A DNA stretch of 64,000 nucleotides from Anaeromusa acidaminophila DSM 3853 (GTDB taxonomy: Bacteria; Bacillota; Negativicutes; Anaeromusales; Anaeromusaceae). The stretch lies in NCBI RefSeq assembly GCF_000374545.1, contig NZ_KB894592.1:1-64000 (forward strand), written 5' to 3'. This document shows positions 1 to 8,519 of this stretch, in pieces; position 1 is the first letter of the stretch, and each line of letters starts with the position of its first letter. The translations under genes were made by a program, and so were the position numbers. The notes beneath the pieces are model-generated. The model had not been told where the DNA came from. It saw only the letters and a list, made by a program, of their open reading frames with translations, and searched no databases.

Positions 1-20
1 GGTAGCCTATTGGGGGAGGG

Positions 21-89
21 TGGTCAATTTCTACCCGACCGATAGTGATCAATTATCGACCGGCGCTACTGGCTAATTATAGCCCGGCG
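21..89. repeat. Terminal repeat array resembling an IS21-family end
   Basis: Three related ~20-bp units begin at 21, 46 and 70, spaced 25 and 24 bp apart, each of the form TGGTCAATT-(A/T)-n-CCGGCG. Multiple tandem transposase-binding units with a CAATT...ACCGGCG core are a known feature of IS21-family ends. No istA or istB gene lies inside the window, so this is either the edge of an element extending leftwards or a leftover end. The repeats are seen directly; the IS21 assignment is from recollection of family ends. Confidence 0.5.
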
Positions 90-286
90 TCGACATTATA
101 TACAAGCTCATCACTGATATTGTCAAAATCAATGTTAATCACCTGATTGCCCCCCTTCATAAAAGTTACTAAAATTATAACAATACAAAATTTCTCATTC
201 CAAATTTCAAAAAGGTTTCTTTTAAGTACTATAAAATGATCCTTTTTCAGAACTCGAATAAGGTGGGATTTATTCTCCTTAAAGCA

Positions 287-329
287 AATAAACAATCCCC
301 ATGCCAAAATGACACGGGGATTGTTTATT
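287..329. terminator. Long perfect hairpin
   Basis: A perfect 14-bp inverted repeat (AATAAACAATCCCC at 287-300, complement at 316-329) with a 15-nt loop. It could terminate transcription from either side, but no long T run follows. No intact gene adjoins it. Otherwise 90-432 is AT-rich sequence in which I see no convincing gene. Confidence 0.4.
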
Positions 330-432
330 GTTATCTAACTTACAATATATCTTTGAAAATGTTGAAGATATGACTTGGATTTATTTTTCACTCAAATAAC
401 AAACCAGCCATTGCTGATACATTCTCCCCTGT

Positions 433-775
433 CTATTCTGCAGGTTCTTCGATATCAAACCCGCCTTTAAGAATATAATCCTGAAACAAATTATGGACTT
501 TTATATTGACCTTAAATGCTAGTATTTTCAATTTTTCTAGTGTAGGCATGGCTTCTTTTATCATGCGATAGTAACAAATCGCCTCGGGTATACTGCTGGT
601 AACAAAAATTGCATGAAATTTAATATTGTGGCTCAAGGTCATCCAGTTATCGATAATATACGTTACTACCATTCTTTTATGATCTTCAGTTTCATATTGA
701 GCTCTGGGCAAGTAGTCCTCGATACCTTTTACATAATTTCCGTCACTGCCGATATCGTCCGCCAACAGCCGCTCC
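433..775 (-). pseudogene. Fragment of type I restriction enzyme R subunit (HsdR motor domain)
   Basis: The translated stretch includes DDIGSDGNYVKGI and YIIDNWMTLSHNIKFHAIF followed by TSSIPEAICYYR. The second part matches the SWI2/SNF2-type motor region of HsdR restriction subunits, where H-x-x-F-H-A-I-(F/L)-A-T-S-S-I-P-E-A is conserved. HsdR proteins are about 1000 residues; only ~115 remain, with no N-terminal nuclease, no Walker A box and no hsdM/hsdS neighbours. The C-terminal ~30 residues do not look like the continuation of HsdR. The fragment abuts a Met-rich gene fragment on the other strand at about 770, a recombination junction. It is very unlikely to be functional. Confidence 0.6.
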
Positions 776-911
776 AACTGCAACAACTACTTCTCCTCCC
801 GTTAATTGTCCTATGATGACCGCAAAACAAAGGACTCACATGATGCAGGATATGATGGCATCACCAGAAATGAAGAGTATGATGATGAATATGATGAAAG
901 AAATGATGTAA
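768..911 (+). pseudogene. 3' remnant of a Met-rich secreted protein gene
   Basis: The frame ending at the TAA of 909-911 reads a Thr/Pro/Ala linker, then MMTAKQRTHMMQDMMASPEM, then a run of mostly Met residues. The composition resembles the C-terminal half of the Met-rich protein encoded at 16442-16849, though the sequence is not identical. No signal peptide or start region remains, because the upstream part is replaced by the HsdR fragment. Such Met-rich tails are typical of periplasmic copper/silver-binding proteins. I infer a relic of a second gene of that kind. Confidence 0.5.
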
Positions 912-1041
912 GAGATGATGACAAAACATGATCCCCAACTGCAAGAAGATCATTCTCAAGATCAATAATTTCATATCAAAAAAGGGGCTTTTAATACATC
1001 CACTTGTTATTTATTCACCAGACGACGCCCCAAAGGAAAGA

Positions 1042-1079
1042 GGGAAGTGGTTTTTCAAAGCCACTTCCCCTTCTTTTTT
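1042..1079 (+). terminator. Rho-independent terminator
   Basis: Perfect 9-bp stem GGGAAGTGG/CCACTTCCC with a 10-nt loop, followed on the plus strand by CTTCTTTTTT. It probably terminated the now truncated Met-rich gene ending at 911. Confidence 0.65.
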
Positions 1080-1085
1080 AGCACT

Positions 1086-1165
1086 AAATTGCAAAGCTCA
1101 AAAAACACGCTTAGCTCCATAATACCGTTGTACAAAATAATTGTCAGTCATATCTGCAACTGCAG
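1086..1165 (-). pseudogene. Diverged copy of the 3' end of the NlpC/P60 gene
   Basis: About 80 bp here align without gaps to 2996-3075, the 3' end of the NlpC/P60 gene, including the stop codon (TCA at 1098-1100, minus strand). The minus-strand reading ends ADMTDNYFVQRYYGAKRVF, against ADMNDNYFVQRYYGAKRVF in the intact gene. The few differences are mostly silent, so this is an older paralogous scrap and not a fresh duplication. Homology stops abruptly at about 1165, and the MCP gene follows. Confidence 0.8.
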
Positions 1166-1195
1166 ACTGCTAGTTTTAGCCACGCTCCTATATTG

Positions 1196-2920
1196 CTATA
1201 TCTGAAACTGTTTTACAGCATTTTCCAGTGATATTGCCATCTGTGCCAGACGTTGGCTTGAAGCAGCCATTTCCTCCATTGAGGCCGACTGTTCCTCGGT
1301 TGCCGCAGATATAGTCTGCGTTTCGGCTGCAGTATGTTTACTCACTTGATCAATTTCTCGCATTGCGGCCACTACATGACTACTGTTTCCGGCCATCTTT
1401 TCAATTGCGACTGCTATTTGTCCAACCTGCGTCGAGACCTTCTCAACCAACGCTGCAATTTGTGCAAAAGATTCGCCTGCATTATTAACTACGGCCGTCC
1501 CAGTTTTAACCTCCCGGGTGCCGTCTTCCATCGCCGCCACGGCCCGTACGGTGTCCTGCTGGATTTCGCCAATCATGGCAGCTATTTGCTTGGCCGCCAC
1601 TGCCGATTGTTCGGCAAGCTTGCGCACTTCTTCGGCGACCACCGCAAAACCGCGGCCCTGCTCACCGGCCCGGGCAGCTTCAATGGCGGCGTTAAGGGCT
1701 AATAGATTGGTCTGCCCGGCGATGCCGGTAATGGTATCAACGATTTGGCCGATTTCTTTCGACCGCTCGCCTAATTCAGTCACCACCTGCGCCGAGGTGG
1801 ACACCGTCTTTTCAATATTGGCCATCTGCACCACCGCAGCTTCGGCGGCTTTATGACCTTGCCGGGCCGTTCCGGCGCTTTCATTGGCTACACTGACGAC
1901 GGTATTGGCATTTACTGCCATGTGCTGCATATTGGCTGCCATGTGCTCAATGATTTGCGTCGTATCATCCACCGTTTTCGACTGCTGTACCGTACCTTCC
2001 GCGACCTCCATGATGGAGGTCGCGATTTGAGTCGTGGCCTGGGCCGATTGTTCCGCCCCTTCGGTTAACGCCTCTGATGCTGTCGCTACCTGCTGCGCCG
2101 ACTCAGATACCTGGCGGACTAACTGCCGCAGATTGGCTGCCATTTCATTAAAAGCCTTGGCCAGTTGCCCTACTTCATCATGCGTAATCGCAACTACGTC
2201 TTCTCCCGTTAAGTCACCTTTCGATATATTTTCCGCCCTCGCAACCATAGTCTGCAGCGGCCGCGCTATCATTCTGGCAATCCACAGCCCCAAGCCCAGC
2301 GACACCAGCATGGCGACCACGGTAATGCCCAGCGATAATGTAACAGCAGTCATTGCTTCCTTGGCGCTATGCTCGCTGCGTTCCTCTGCCTGCTTGGCTT
2401 CCGCATGGGCCAATTCTTCCATGACAGCATTAATATGCCCAATATGACCGGCAGCGTTCTTGATAAAAAAGGCATACCCTTCCTGCCTTTTGCCGCTAAG
2501 CACCAGATTCACCGCTTTTTGCCGTTCTGCATGATAGTCGTTCATCATCTTTTTTACTTCAGCTACTTGTTGACGAGCTTGCTGGGTAGTTACTTGTTTT
2601 TCATACTGGTCGATTAACTGATCGGCATCATCCATCCGGCTTTTGGCCTCAGCCAGCAGTTTTTCCTGCTGCGCTTTTGCTACGTCTGCCAACACCACCT
2701 GCAGCGTCAGCGCCTCCGCTGTCCGGGACTGAGCCCGCGCCATATTGAGCCACTCCACAGGCAACAGATTGGCTTGATACATATCCTCCAGCGACTTTTT
2801 CATGTGACTGACATAATAATAGCCGGTAAAACCAACCATTCCGGTAAATACCAGCATAACGACAACCAAACCCACTATTTTTTTTGCCATGCTCCAGTTT
2901 CGAAAAAAGCTCACACCCAT
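1196..2920 (-). CDS. Methyl-accepting chemotaxis protein
   Basis: 574-residue transmembrane chemoreceptor. TM1 lies at about residues 12-33, followed by a four-helix-bundle ligand domain (about 34-188) rich in Ala/Gln/Glu helices, TM2 at about 190-215, a HAMP domain, and a long cytoplasmic coiled coil. The CheA/CheW-contacting hairpin tip is clear ([20 protein letters not shown], then [23 protein letters not shown]). It should signal to a CheA/CheW complex not encoded here. It is first downstream of the metal efflux operon but has its own upstream gap of 87 bp. The ligand is unknown; a metal or redox cue is only a guess from context. The start is uncertain because GGGAGGG sits very close to the ATG. 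Confidence 0.93.
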   Translation of the reverse strand: MGVSFFRNWSMAKKIVGLVVVMLVFTGMVGFTGYYYVSHMKKSLEDMYQANLLPVEWLNMARAQSRTAEALTLQVVLADVAKAQQEKLLAEAKSRMDDADQLIDQYEKQVTTQQARQQVAEVKKMMNDYHAERQKAVNLVLSGKRQEGYAFFIKNAAGHIGHINAVMEELAHAEAKQAEERSEHSAKEAMTAVTLSLGITVVAMLVSLGLGLWIARMIARPLQTMVARAENISKGDLTGEDVVAITHDEVGQLAKAFNEMAANLRQLVRQVSESAQQVATASEALTEGAEQSAQATTQIATSIMEVAEGTVQQSKTVDDTTQIIEHMAANMQHMAVNANTVVSVANESAGTARQGHKAAEAAVVQMANIEKTVSTSAQVVTELGERSKEIGQIVDTITGIAGQTNLLALNAAIEAARAGEQGRGFAVVAEEVRKLAEQSAVAAKQIAAMIGEIQQDTVRAVAAMEDGTREVKTGTAVVNNAGESFAQIAALVEKVSTQVGQIAVAIEKMAGNSSHVVAAMREIDQVSKHTAAETQTISAATEEQSASMEEMAASSQRLAQMAISLENAVKQFQI

Positions 2921-3007
2921 CGCCCTCCCGCAAATAATCCATAACTAATCTTATTGTAAACTGTCCAGCTCACCATGAAAAGACATTTTTTGCGCAAATT
3001 GCAAAGC

Positions 3008-3565
3008 TCAAAAAACACGCTTAGCTCCATAATACCGTTGCACAAAATAGTTATCATTCATATCCGCAACCGCTACTACTCCTTGAGTATACGACGTGTG
3101 GATAAACTTATTGCCGCCGATATAAATGCCTACATGCGAAGCTCCCGGCTCATAGGTCGTAAAATATACCAGATCGCCCGGCTGTAACCTAGCAGGCGAG
3201 ACAGTTCTTCCTACCATGAACTGCAAGTCAGCTGTTCGCGGAAGTGAAATACCAGCCTGGCGAAATACATATTGGACTAAGCCAGAACAATCAAAGCCTT
3301 CCGAAGGATAAGCGCCTCCCCATACGACCGGAGAACCAAGCAGCGACTTAGCACCTAAAACAACTTGAGCAGCTTGTCCGGAAACGCCAGCCGTGTTATA
3401 GCCCGTCATAAGCACTTCTTCGGCAACAGGCAGTACAGCCTCTTTCTGAATGGCATCAAGATTTTTTAGCAATTGCCCATACCCGGTTTGGGGAGCGGCC
3501 TGTGTTTCTGATACTCCTAACAGCAAGACTACAGTTATAACGGCAAGACTTATCCACTTCTTCAC
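3008..3565 (-). CDS. Secreted NlpC/P60 peptidoglycan endopeptidase
   Basis: Predicted exported cysteine peptidase cleaving peptidoglycan stem peptides. An N-terminal signal peptide (WISLAVITVVLLLGVSETQA) is followed by a linker and an NlpC/P60 domain over the last ~120 residues. The nucleophile is the Cys in GFDCSGLVQYVF and the His is in GASHVGIYIGGNKFIHTS. I place the start at the GTG at 3565 (185 residues), because AGGGGAG lies 6 nt upstream; an ATG at 3583 lacks a ribosome site. It closes the efflux operon, directly after the Met/His-rich lipoprotein. Its role there may be local wall opening for the envelope-spanning pump, which is inference. A scrap of a paralogue lies at 1086-1165. Confidence 0.88.
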   Translation of the reverse strand: MKKWISLAVITVVLLLGVSETQAAPQTGYGQLLKNLDAIQKEAVLPVAEEVLMTGYNTAGVSGQAAQVVLGAKSLLGSPVVWGGAYPSEGFDCSGLVQYVFRQAGISLPRTADLQFMVGRTVSPARLQPGDLVYFTTYEPGASHVGIYIGGNKFIHTSYTQGVVAVADMNDNYFVQRYYGAKRVF

Positions 3566-3583
3566 ATTCCGCTCCCCTTTCAT

Positions 3584-4036
3584 TTAGTGACTCATGCTTT
3601 GTAAATGCGTCGTCGTCTTCTTCATAATTTCTTGCATTTTAGCCGCTTTTTCATCCATCGCTCCTGGATCCATTTTCCCAGAGTTTACGCTGTCTTTAAT
3701 CTCCATAGTCATGCTACGCAGATTGTCCTTCAGTCCTGCATCCATCATATGAGGCTGAACTTTTTCCATGGCATTAACCATTTGTGCAGCGCTCTTTTGC
3801 GCATCCATCGTTTGCCCAGCCCGAGTATATTTCATAACATCCTGCAAAGACTTTTCCATATCCTTCATCATGGGCATCGGATCTCCTTTAGGCATCGAAT
3901 GCCCCTCATGCCCCATGTTTTGCTGCTGCCCTTCCTGCGCTTTAGGTGCCGCCTTTTCACTCGAGCCGCAACCAGATACCAAAATCGCTAGAGCCAACAT
4001 ACCTGCCGCTCCCAAAACCAAAAGCTTCTTCTTCAT
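3584..4036 (-). CDS. Met/His-rich lipoprotein, probable metal-binding
   Basis: 150 residues with a lipoprotein signal: MKKKLLVLGAAGMLALA then a lipobox ending in SGCGSS, so the Cys is lipidated. The mature N-terminus is rich in Met and His (NMGHEGHSMPKGDPMPMM), the kind of sequence that binds Cu(I)/Ag(I). The rest is helical with periodic Met and Lys. It sits between the RND pump gene and the NlpC/P60 gene, with a strong site (AGGAGG) upstream. A periplasmic or outer-membrane metal chaperone for the pump is a reasonable inference. I do not recognise a named family. Confidence 0.8.
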   Translation of the reverse strand: MKKKLLVLGAAGMLALAILVSGCGSSEKAAPKAQEGQQQNMGHEGHSMPKGDPMPMMKDMEKSLQDVMKYTRAGQTMDAQKSAAQMVNAMEKVQPHMMDAGLKDNLRSMTMEIKDSVNSGKMDPGAMDEKAAKMQEIMKKTTTHLQSMSH

Positions 4037-4066
4037 TTGTATATACCTCCTATGTTGTAGTTTTAA

Positions 4067-7000
4067 TCATTTACCTTCTCTGCGCAACAACCATCGATTC
4101 CACACCAAGTATATGCACGGCAGAACCAGTAGTGTTAAGATCGTGGACGTAACCAAACCACCGACAACCACCGTTGCCATTGGTCGTTGTACTTCTGCAC
4201 CAGTTCCTGTTGCAAACAATAATGGAAATAGGCCGAGGCTGGCTACCAAGGCGGTAATCATAACCGGTCGAAGCCGCGTATACGCTCCTTCCAAAATCGC
4301 CTCTTCCAATGGCTTATGTTCCCGCAAATGCTTGATATAGGTGACCATGATAACCCCGTTTTGAACGGCAATGCCAAAGAGAGCGATAAAGCCCACTGCT
4401 GCAGCTACCGTTAGGTACGTGCCTGTCAGATACATAGCCACAATGCCGCCAACCAATGAAAATGGCACATTCATGAGAATCAATATAGCATCGCTGGCCG
4501 ACTTAAAGGCCATATACAATAGGAAAAAGGTTAGCGCAATGACTGCAGGCACCACCATCGCCAAACGAGTTTTAGCGCGCTGCTGGTTTTCATATTGGCC
4601 GCTCCATTTCATGGAGTAGCCTGCCGGCAGATTTACTTGATCCTTGATGACTTTATTGGCTTCATCAACAAAGCTAACCACATCCCTGCCTCTTGTATTC
4701 ATCTGGACAACCATGCGGTACACGCCATTTTCACTGCTGATCATCGACGGTCCATCCACTACTTGAAACTGCGCTACCTCGCCGAGAGGAACATACGCCC
4801 CGCTGGCCGCTTTAGCACTGCCGCCGCTACCGCCCATGCCTCCCATTCCGGAAGCTTGCGTCTTAGGCGCACTCCCGCCGCTGCTAACGGGGATCAGAAT
4901 GTTTTGCATAGCATTAATGCTTTCACGATTGTCGCGATTATACCGTACAAGTACGTCAAAGCGCTTTTTGCCTTCGATGGTCGTTGTGGCGGTTTTCCCG
5001 CCTACAGCCAATTCAATGGCATCTTCCACATCGGCCACATTCAGGCCATAACGAGCCACCTTATCCCTTTGCACCTGCACTTCTAGATATGGAGCTCCAA
5101 AAACACGCTCTGCCAGCAAATCACTCACCCCGGGCACGGTTCCCAAAGCTTTTTCAATTTCAAATGCTTTTTGCTGCAGGACGCTTAAATCATCACCATA
5201 CAACTTGATTCCCAGCTCTGTCCGCACCCCGGTAGTCAACATAGACAACCGTCCTGCAATTGGCTGGGTAAAGGCCATATTCAGGCCCGGCAGGTTGGCC
5301 AATTTAACCATCATTTCTTTTTCAATGCTTTCCTTCGTCACTCCAGGGCGCCACTGCTCCTTAGGCTTTAAGGTCACAATGGTCTCAATCATGTTGATCG
5401 GAGCCGGATCCATAGCGGAGTTAGCTCGTCCCACCTTCCCTACGGACATGTCGACTTCCGGAATTTCCATGATGATTTTATCCATAGCCTTGGCAGACTC
5501 CAGGGCTTCAGTCAAAGAAACGCTTGGCATCATCGTCGGCATGACTAGGAAGGTTCCTTCATCAAGAGCCGGCATAAAGGTGGTTCCCAAAAACGGTAAT
5601 AAGGAAAAGCCGCCAATCATCACAGCCAAGGCAATACCAATGGTTTTCTTATAGCCTTTCATAACGGCTTGCAACACCGGCAAATACGCCTGATGCATCT
5701 TTTCTACAATCCAGGTATCCTTCTCCTGGATTTTTCCTCTGAGCAGCAGCGTGCACAAGACCGGCACCAAGGTAAACGCAAGTAGCAAGGAACCGCTCAT
5801 AGCAAACGATTTAGCCCAAGCCATCGGCGTATATAGTTTCCCTTCTGTGCCTGTCATCGTGAAAACCGGTAGGAACGTTACAATAATAATGGTTATGGAA
5901 AAGAAAATTGGTGCAGCTACTTCTTTCGCCGCCTCCAGCGTTACCTCAATAATACTGCGTCGTTCTTGGTCTTCCGCCAAATGTCGAAAGACATTTTCCA
6001 CCATAACAATCGCCGCGTCGGTCATCACGCCAATGCCAATCGCAATACCGCCTAAGGACATTAAGTTGGCCGACAGATGAATCTGCTTCATAGCAATCAA
6101 GGCAATCAAAATGCCGATTGGAATCGCGCTTGTTACAATTAAGCTAGAGCGAATATTCCCCAAAAAGCACAATACGATGATCGAAACAAGAATGAATTCC
6201 TCAATCAAGGCCCGCGTCAGCGTATTGACCGCTTTTTTCACCAAATCCGTTTGATCGTAAAATGGCACTATACGCATGCCCTCCGGCAGCGTCGGCTGAA
6301 GCTCGGTAATCTTATCCTTTACTTGATCAATCACGTTCAGCGTATTTTCTCCCATACGCTGAATTACAATGCCCCCTGCCGTCTCATAGCCTGATTTGGT
6401 CAGCACACCGCGCCGAAAATCCGGGCCGAGCGTTACATTGGACACATCCTTGATGCGAATGGGAACATTGTTGTTTTGCGAGACGACAATATTTTTAATG
6501 TCTTCTACTGATTCAATAAGGCCCAAACCGCGAATGATATACTCTTGCCCGTTCTGTTCTACGACTTTTGCTCCAATGTTAGCATTATTGCTACTTAAAG
6601 CGCCGTAAACCTGATTAAAGGTGACCCGATAATTTTGCAATAAATGCGGGTCCAAATTGACTTGGTATTGCATCACATAGCCACCGATGCTGGCAACTTC
6701 CGCCACACCGGGAACCGCGCTGAGCTGCGGCTTAATCACAAAGTCTTCTACAGTACGCAAGTCGGCCAAATTGTGTCGGTCGCTTTCAATCGTGTACATG
6801 AAGACCTGTCCCATGGGCGTACTGACCGGACCAAGGGACGGCTGCACACCGCTGGGCAGACGCGGAATCGCTTGCTGTACTTTTTCATTAACGACCTGCC
6901 TTGCAAAATAAGGATCTACGCCGTCTTCAAAAATAACGGTAATCAATGACATGCCAAAGGAAGAAGACGAACGGACCTCTTTTACCTTCGGTAAACCACG

Positions 7001-7219
7001 CAAGGCGGTCTCCAGCGGATAGGTAACCTGATCCTGGATTTCCTGAGGTCCGCGTCCCATCCAGTCGGCGGAAACCAATACCTGGTTCTCGCTTAAGTCA
7101 GGAAAGGCATCAATCGGCGTTTCTTTTACGGAAAAAGCGCCCCAGACAATCAAAAATACCGTCAGAGCTAAAATGATAGCCCGATTGCGCAACGAGAATT
7201 CGATGAGTTTATTTAACAT
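4067..7219 (-). CDS. cusA: CusA-type heavy-metal RND efflux pump
   Basis: 1050-residue inner-membrane proton-driven pump, full length for the HME-RND family. The N-terminal TM helix (residues ~10-30) is followed by VKETPIDAFPDLSENQV, the porter domain, and TM4 with the proton-relay Asp in GIGVMTDAAIVMVENVFRH. The three Met residues that bind Cu(I)/Ag(I) in E. coli CusA all have counterparts here: FLVMPTMMP, INMIETIV and LSMLTTGV. This favours Cu/Ag over the Zn/Co/Ni of CzcA. An unusual Gly/Ser/Met-rich insertion (ASGMGGMGGSGGSAKAASGA) occurs at about residues 780-812. It lies 15 bp downstream of the cusB-like gene in one operon driven from the operator at 9924-9961. Confidence 0.95.
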   Translation of the reverse strand: MLNKLIEFSLRNRAIILALTVFLIVWGAFSVKETPIDAFPDLSENQVLVSADWMGRGPQEIQDQVTYPLETALRGLPKVKEVRSSSSFGMSLITVIFEDGVDPYFARQVVNEKVQQAIPRLPSGVQPSLGPVSTPMGQVFMYTIESDRHNLADLRTVEDFVIKPQLSAVPGVAEVASIGGYVMQYQVNLDPHLLQNYRVTFNQVYGALSSNNANIGAKVVEQNGQEYIIRGLGLIESVEDIKNIVVSQNNNVPIRIKDVSNVTLGPDFRRGVLTKSGYETAGGIVIQRMGENTLNVIDQVKDKITELQPTLPEGMRIVPFYDQTDLVKKAVNTLTRALIEEFILVSIIVLCFLGNIRSSLIVTSAIPIGILIALIAMKQIHLSANLMSLGGIAIGIGVMTDAAIVMVENVFRHLAEDQERRSIIEVTLEAAKEVAAPIFFSITIIIVTFLPVFTMTGTEGKLYTPMAWAKSFAMSGSLLLAFTLVPVLCTLLLRGKIQEKDTWIVEKMHQAYLPVLQAVMKGYKKTIGIALAVMIGGFSLLPFLGTTFMPALDEGTFLVMPTMMPSVSLTEALESAKAMDKIIMEIPEVDMSVGKVGRANSAMDPAPINMIETIVTLKPKEQWRPGVTKESIEKEMMVKLANLPGLNMAFTQPIAGRLSMLTTGVRTELGIKLYGDDLSVLQQKAFEIEKALGTVPGVSDLLAERVFGAPYLEVQVQRDKVARYGLNVADVEDAIELAVGGKTATTTIEGKKRFDVLVRYNRDNRESINAMQNILIPVSSGGSAPKTQASGMGGMGGSGGSAKAASGAYVPLGEVAQFQVVDGPSMISSENGVYRMVVQMNTRGRDVVSFVDEANKVIKDQVNLPAGYSMKWSGQYENQQRAKTRLAMVVPAVIALTFFLLYMAFKSASDAILILMNVPFSLVGGIVAMYLTGTYLTVAAAVGFIALFGIAVQNGVIMVTYIKHLREHKPLEEAILEGAYTRLRPVMITALVASLGLFPLLFATGTGAEVQRPMATVVVGGLVTSTILTLLVLPCIYLVWNRWLLRREGK

Positions 7220-7233
7220 ATCGCTCCTCCTCG

Positions 7234-8496
7234 CTATTGGCCGTGACCGCTATGACTCCCACCTGAAGCTGGAGCCGCTTGTTGGGTTGGAGGCGCTGCT
7301 GGCGCAGAAGATGAGCTTCCACCACCACCGCTGCCGCCGTGGCCTGCATGGCTGCCCACCGTCCCTAGCTTGGTCTGCGAGTCAATCAGGAAGGTAGCGG
7401 CCGTAACCACCGTCTCTCCTGGCTGCAAGCCGGAAAGAACTTGCACATAGCCGTCGGCCTGCTGGCCAATCACGATATCGCGCTTAACAAAGGTGTCTTC
7501 ACTTTGTGCTACAAACACCACTTTGCGGCTCCCTGTATCAAGGAGGCTCGACTCTGGAATAACCAATGTTTCCGCTAACGGAATGAGAACACTGGCATTT
7601 ACGAACATATTGGGTTTTAGGTGCCCGCCAAGATTAGCCAATTCGACGCGAACCTTTACGGTACGGGTTGCATCATCCATGATGGGAGTAATAAACGTTA
7701 CTTGCCCATTAAACGTTTCTCCCGGATACGCGCCGCTGGTAACGACAACAGGTTGCCCTGGGGCAATGCTGGCAATATCCTTCTCGTATACATCCATATA
7801 TAACCATACCGTCGATAAGTCCGAGAGACTGAATAGCTTATCTCCTGGCATAACATAAGCGCCAGGAAGAAGCTGCTTTTCTAATACAGTACCGCCAAAC
7901 TGGGCATATACCGTCATATGTTCATTCGGCTTTTTTGTATGTTCCAAGTGAGCGATTTCACCATCCGGCACATTCAGCAGCTGAAGTTTTCTTCTGGCTG
8001 CGTCCTTAAGCCGGCTGTTAATTTGAGCAATTTCCTTGCCCGCGCCTTGCAGCTTTTGCATATTGTCTAACGTCAATAAGTACTCTTCTTGCGCCGCAAT
8101 GTATGTGGGGCTGTATACGGAGGCGATTGCTTGTCCTGGTGCAATATATTCCCCTTCCGTACTGACATACAGCTCATCAATCCGCCCTTCAACCCGGGAA
8201 GTAATATACGTCCGCCCACTATCATTCAGTGCAATTTTCCCGGTGGTCTTTATGGCCTTGGTGAGCGCCTTGCTAGCAACCTGCGCTGTTTGCAAGCCAG
8301 AGAGCTGCCGTGCCTTGGCATCCAGTGTTACGACATCCCCCATAGCCATAACCGGTGTAGTTGTTTGATGTCCGGCATGCTCGGCACCACTACTTTGCTG
8401 CTGCGCATAATAATAGTAGCCTGCACCGCCTATAACAAGAACCCCTGCAGCCACACCTGCAATAAGCTTCTTTTTGGCCTGAAGTTTTTCGATCAT
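7234..8496 (-). CDS. cusB: CusB-type periplasmic adaptor of RND pump
   Basis: 420-residue membrane-fusion protein linking the CusA-like pump to the outer-membrane factor. An N-terminal signal anchor (residues ~11-30) is followed by AEHAGHQTTTPVMAMGD, a His/Met segment in the position where CusB binds metal. The lipoyl/beta-barrel regions follow (VEGRIDELYVSTEGEYIAPG; PGAYVMPGDKLFSLSDLSTVW). The C-terminus has an extra Gly/Ser/Pro linker carrying HAGHGG and GGSHSGHG motifs, likely a flexible metal-binding tail. It lies between tolC and cusA with short gaps (23 and 14 bp). The family assignment is firm; copper specificity is inferred from the whole operon. Confidence 0.93.
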   Translation of the reverse strand: MIEKLQAKKKLIAGVAAGVLVIGGAGYYYYAQQQSSGAEHAGHQTTTPVMAMGDVVTLDAKARQLSGLQTAQVASKALTKAIKTTGKIALNDSGRTYITSRVEGRIDELYVSTEGEYIAPGQAIASVYSPTYIAAQEEYLLTLDNMQKLQGAGKEIAQINSRLKDAARRKLQLLNVPDGEIAHLEHTKKPNEHMTVYAQFGGTVLEKQLLPGAYVMPGDKLFSLSDLSTVWLYMDVYEKDIASIAPGQPVVVTSGAYPGETFNGQVTFITPIMDDATRTVKVRVELANLGGHLKPNMFVNASVLIPLAETLVIPESSLLDTGSRKVVFVAQSEDTFVKRDIVIGQQADGYVQVLSGLQPGETVVTAATFLIDSQTKLGTVGSHAGHGGSGGGGSSSSAPAAPPTQQAAPASGGSHSGHGQ

Positions 8497-8519
8497 GCTG
8501 TCCGCTCCTTTTCCAATGA

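Noticed and set aside
77-307. Short minus-strand open frame
   Set aside because: It overlaps the IS21-like repeats and a hairpin arm, has no ribosome site and no protein-like pattern beyond one hydrophobic stretch.
2958-2984. Possible regulon operator before the chemoreceptor gene (ATGAAAAGACA at 2974)
   Set aside because: Only one unit, no second repeat in 11-bp register, and no -10 hexamer at the 10-bp spacing.
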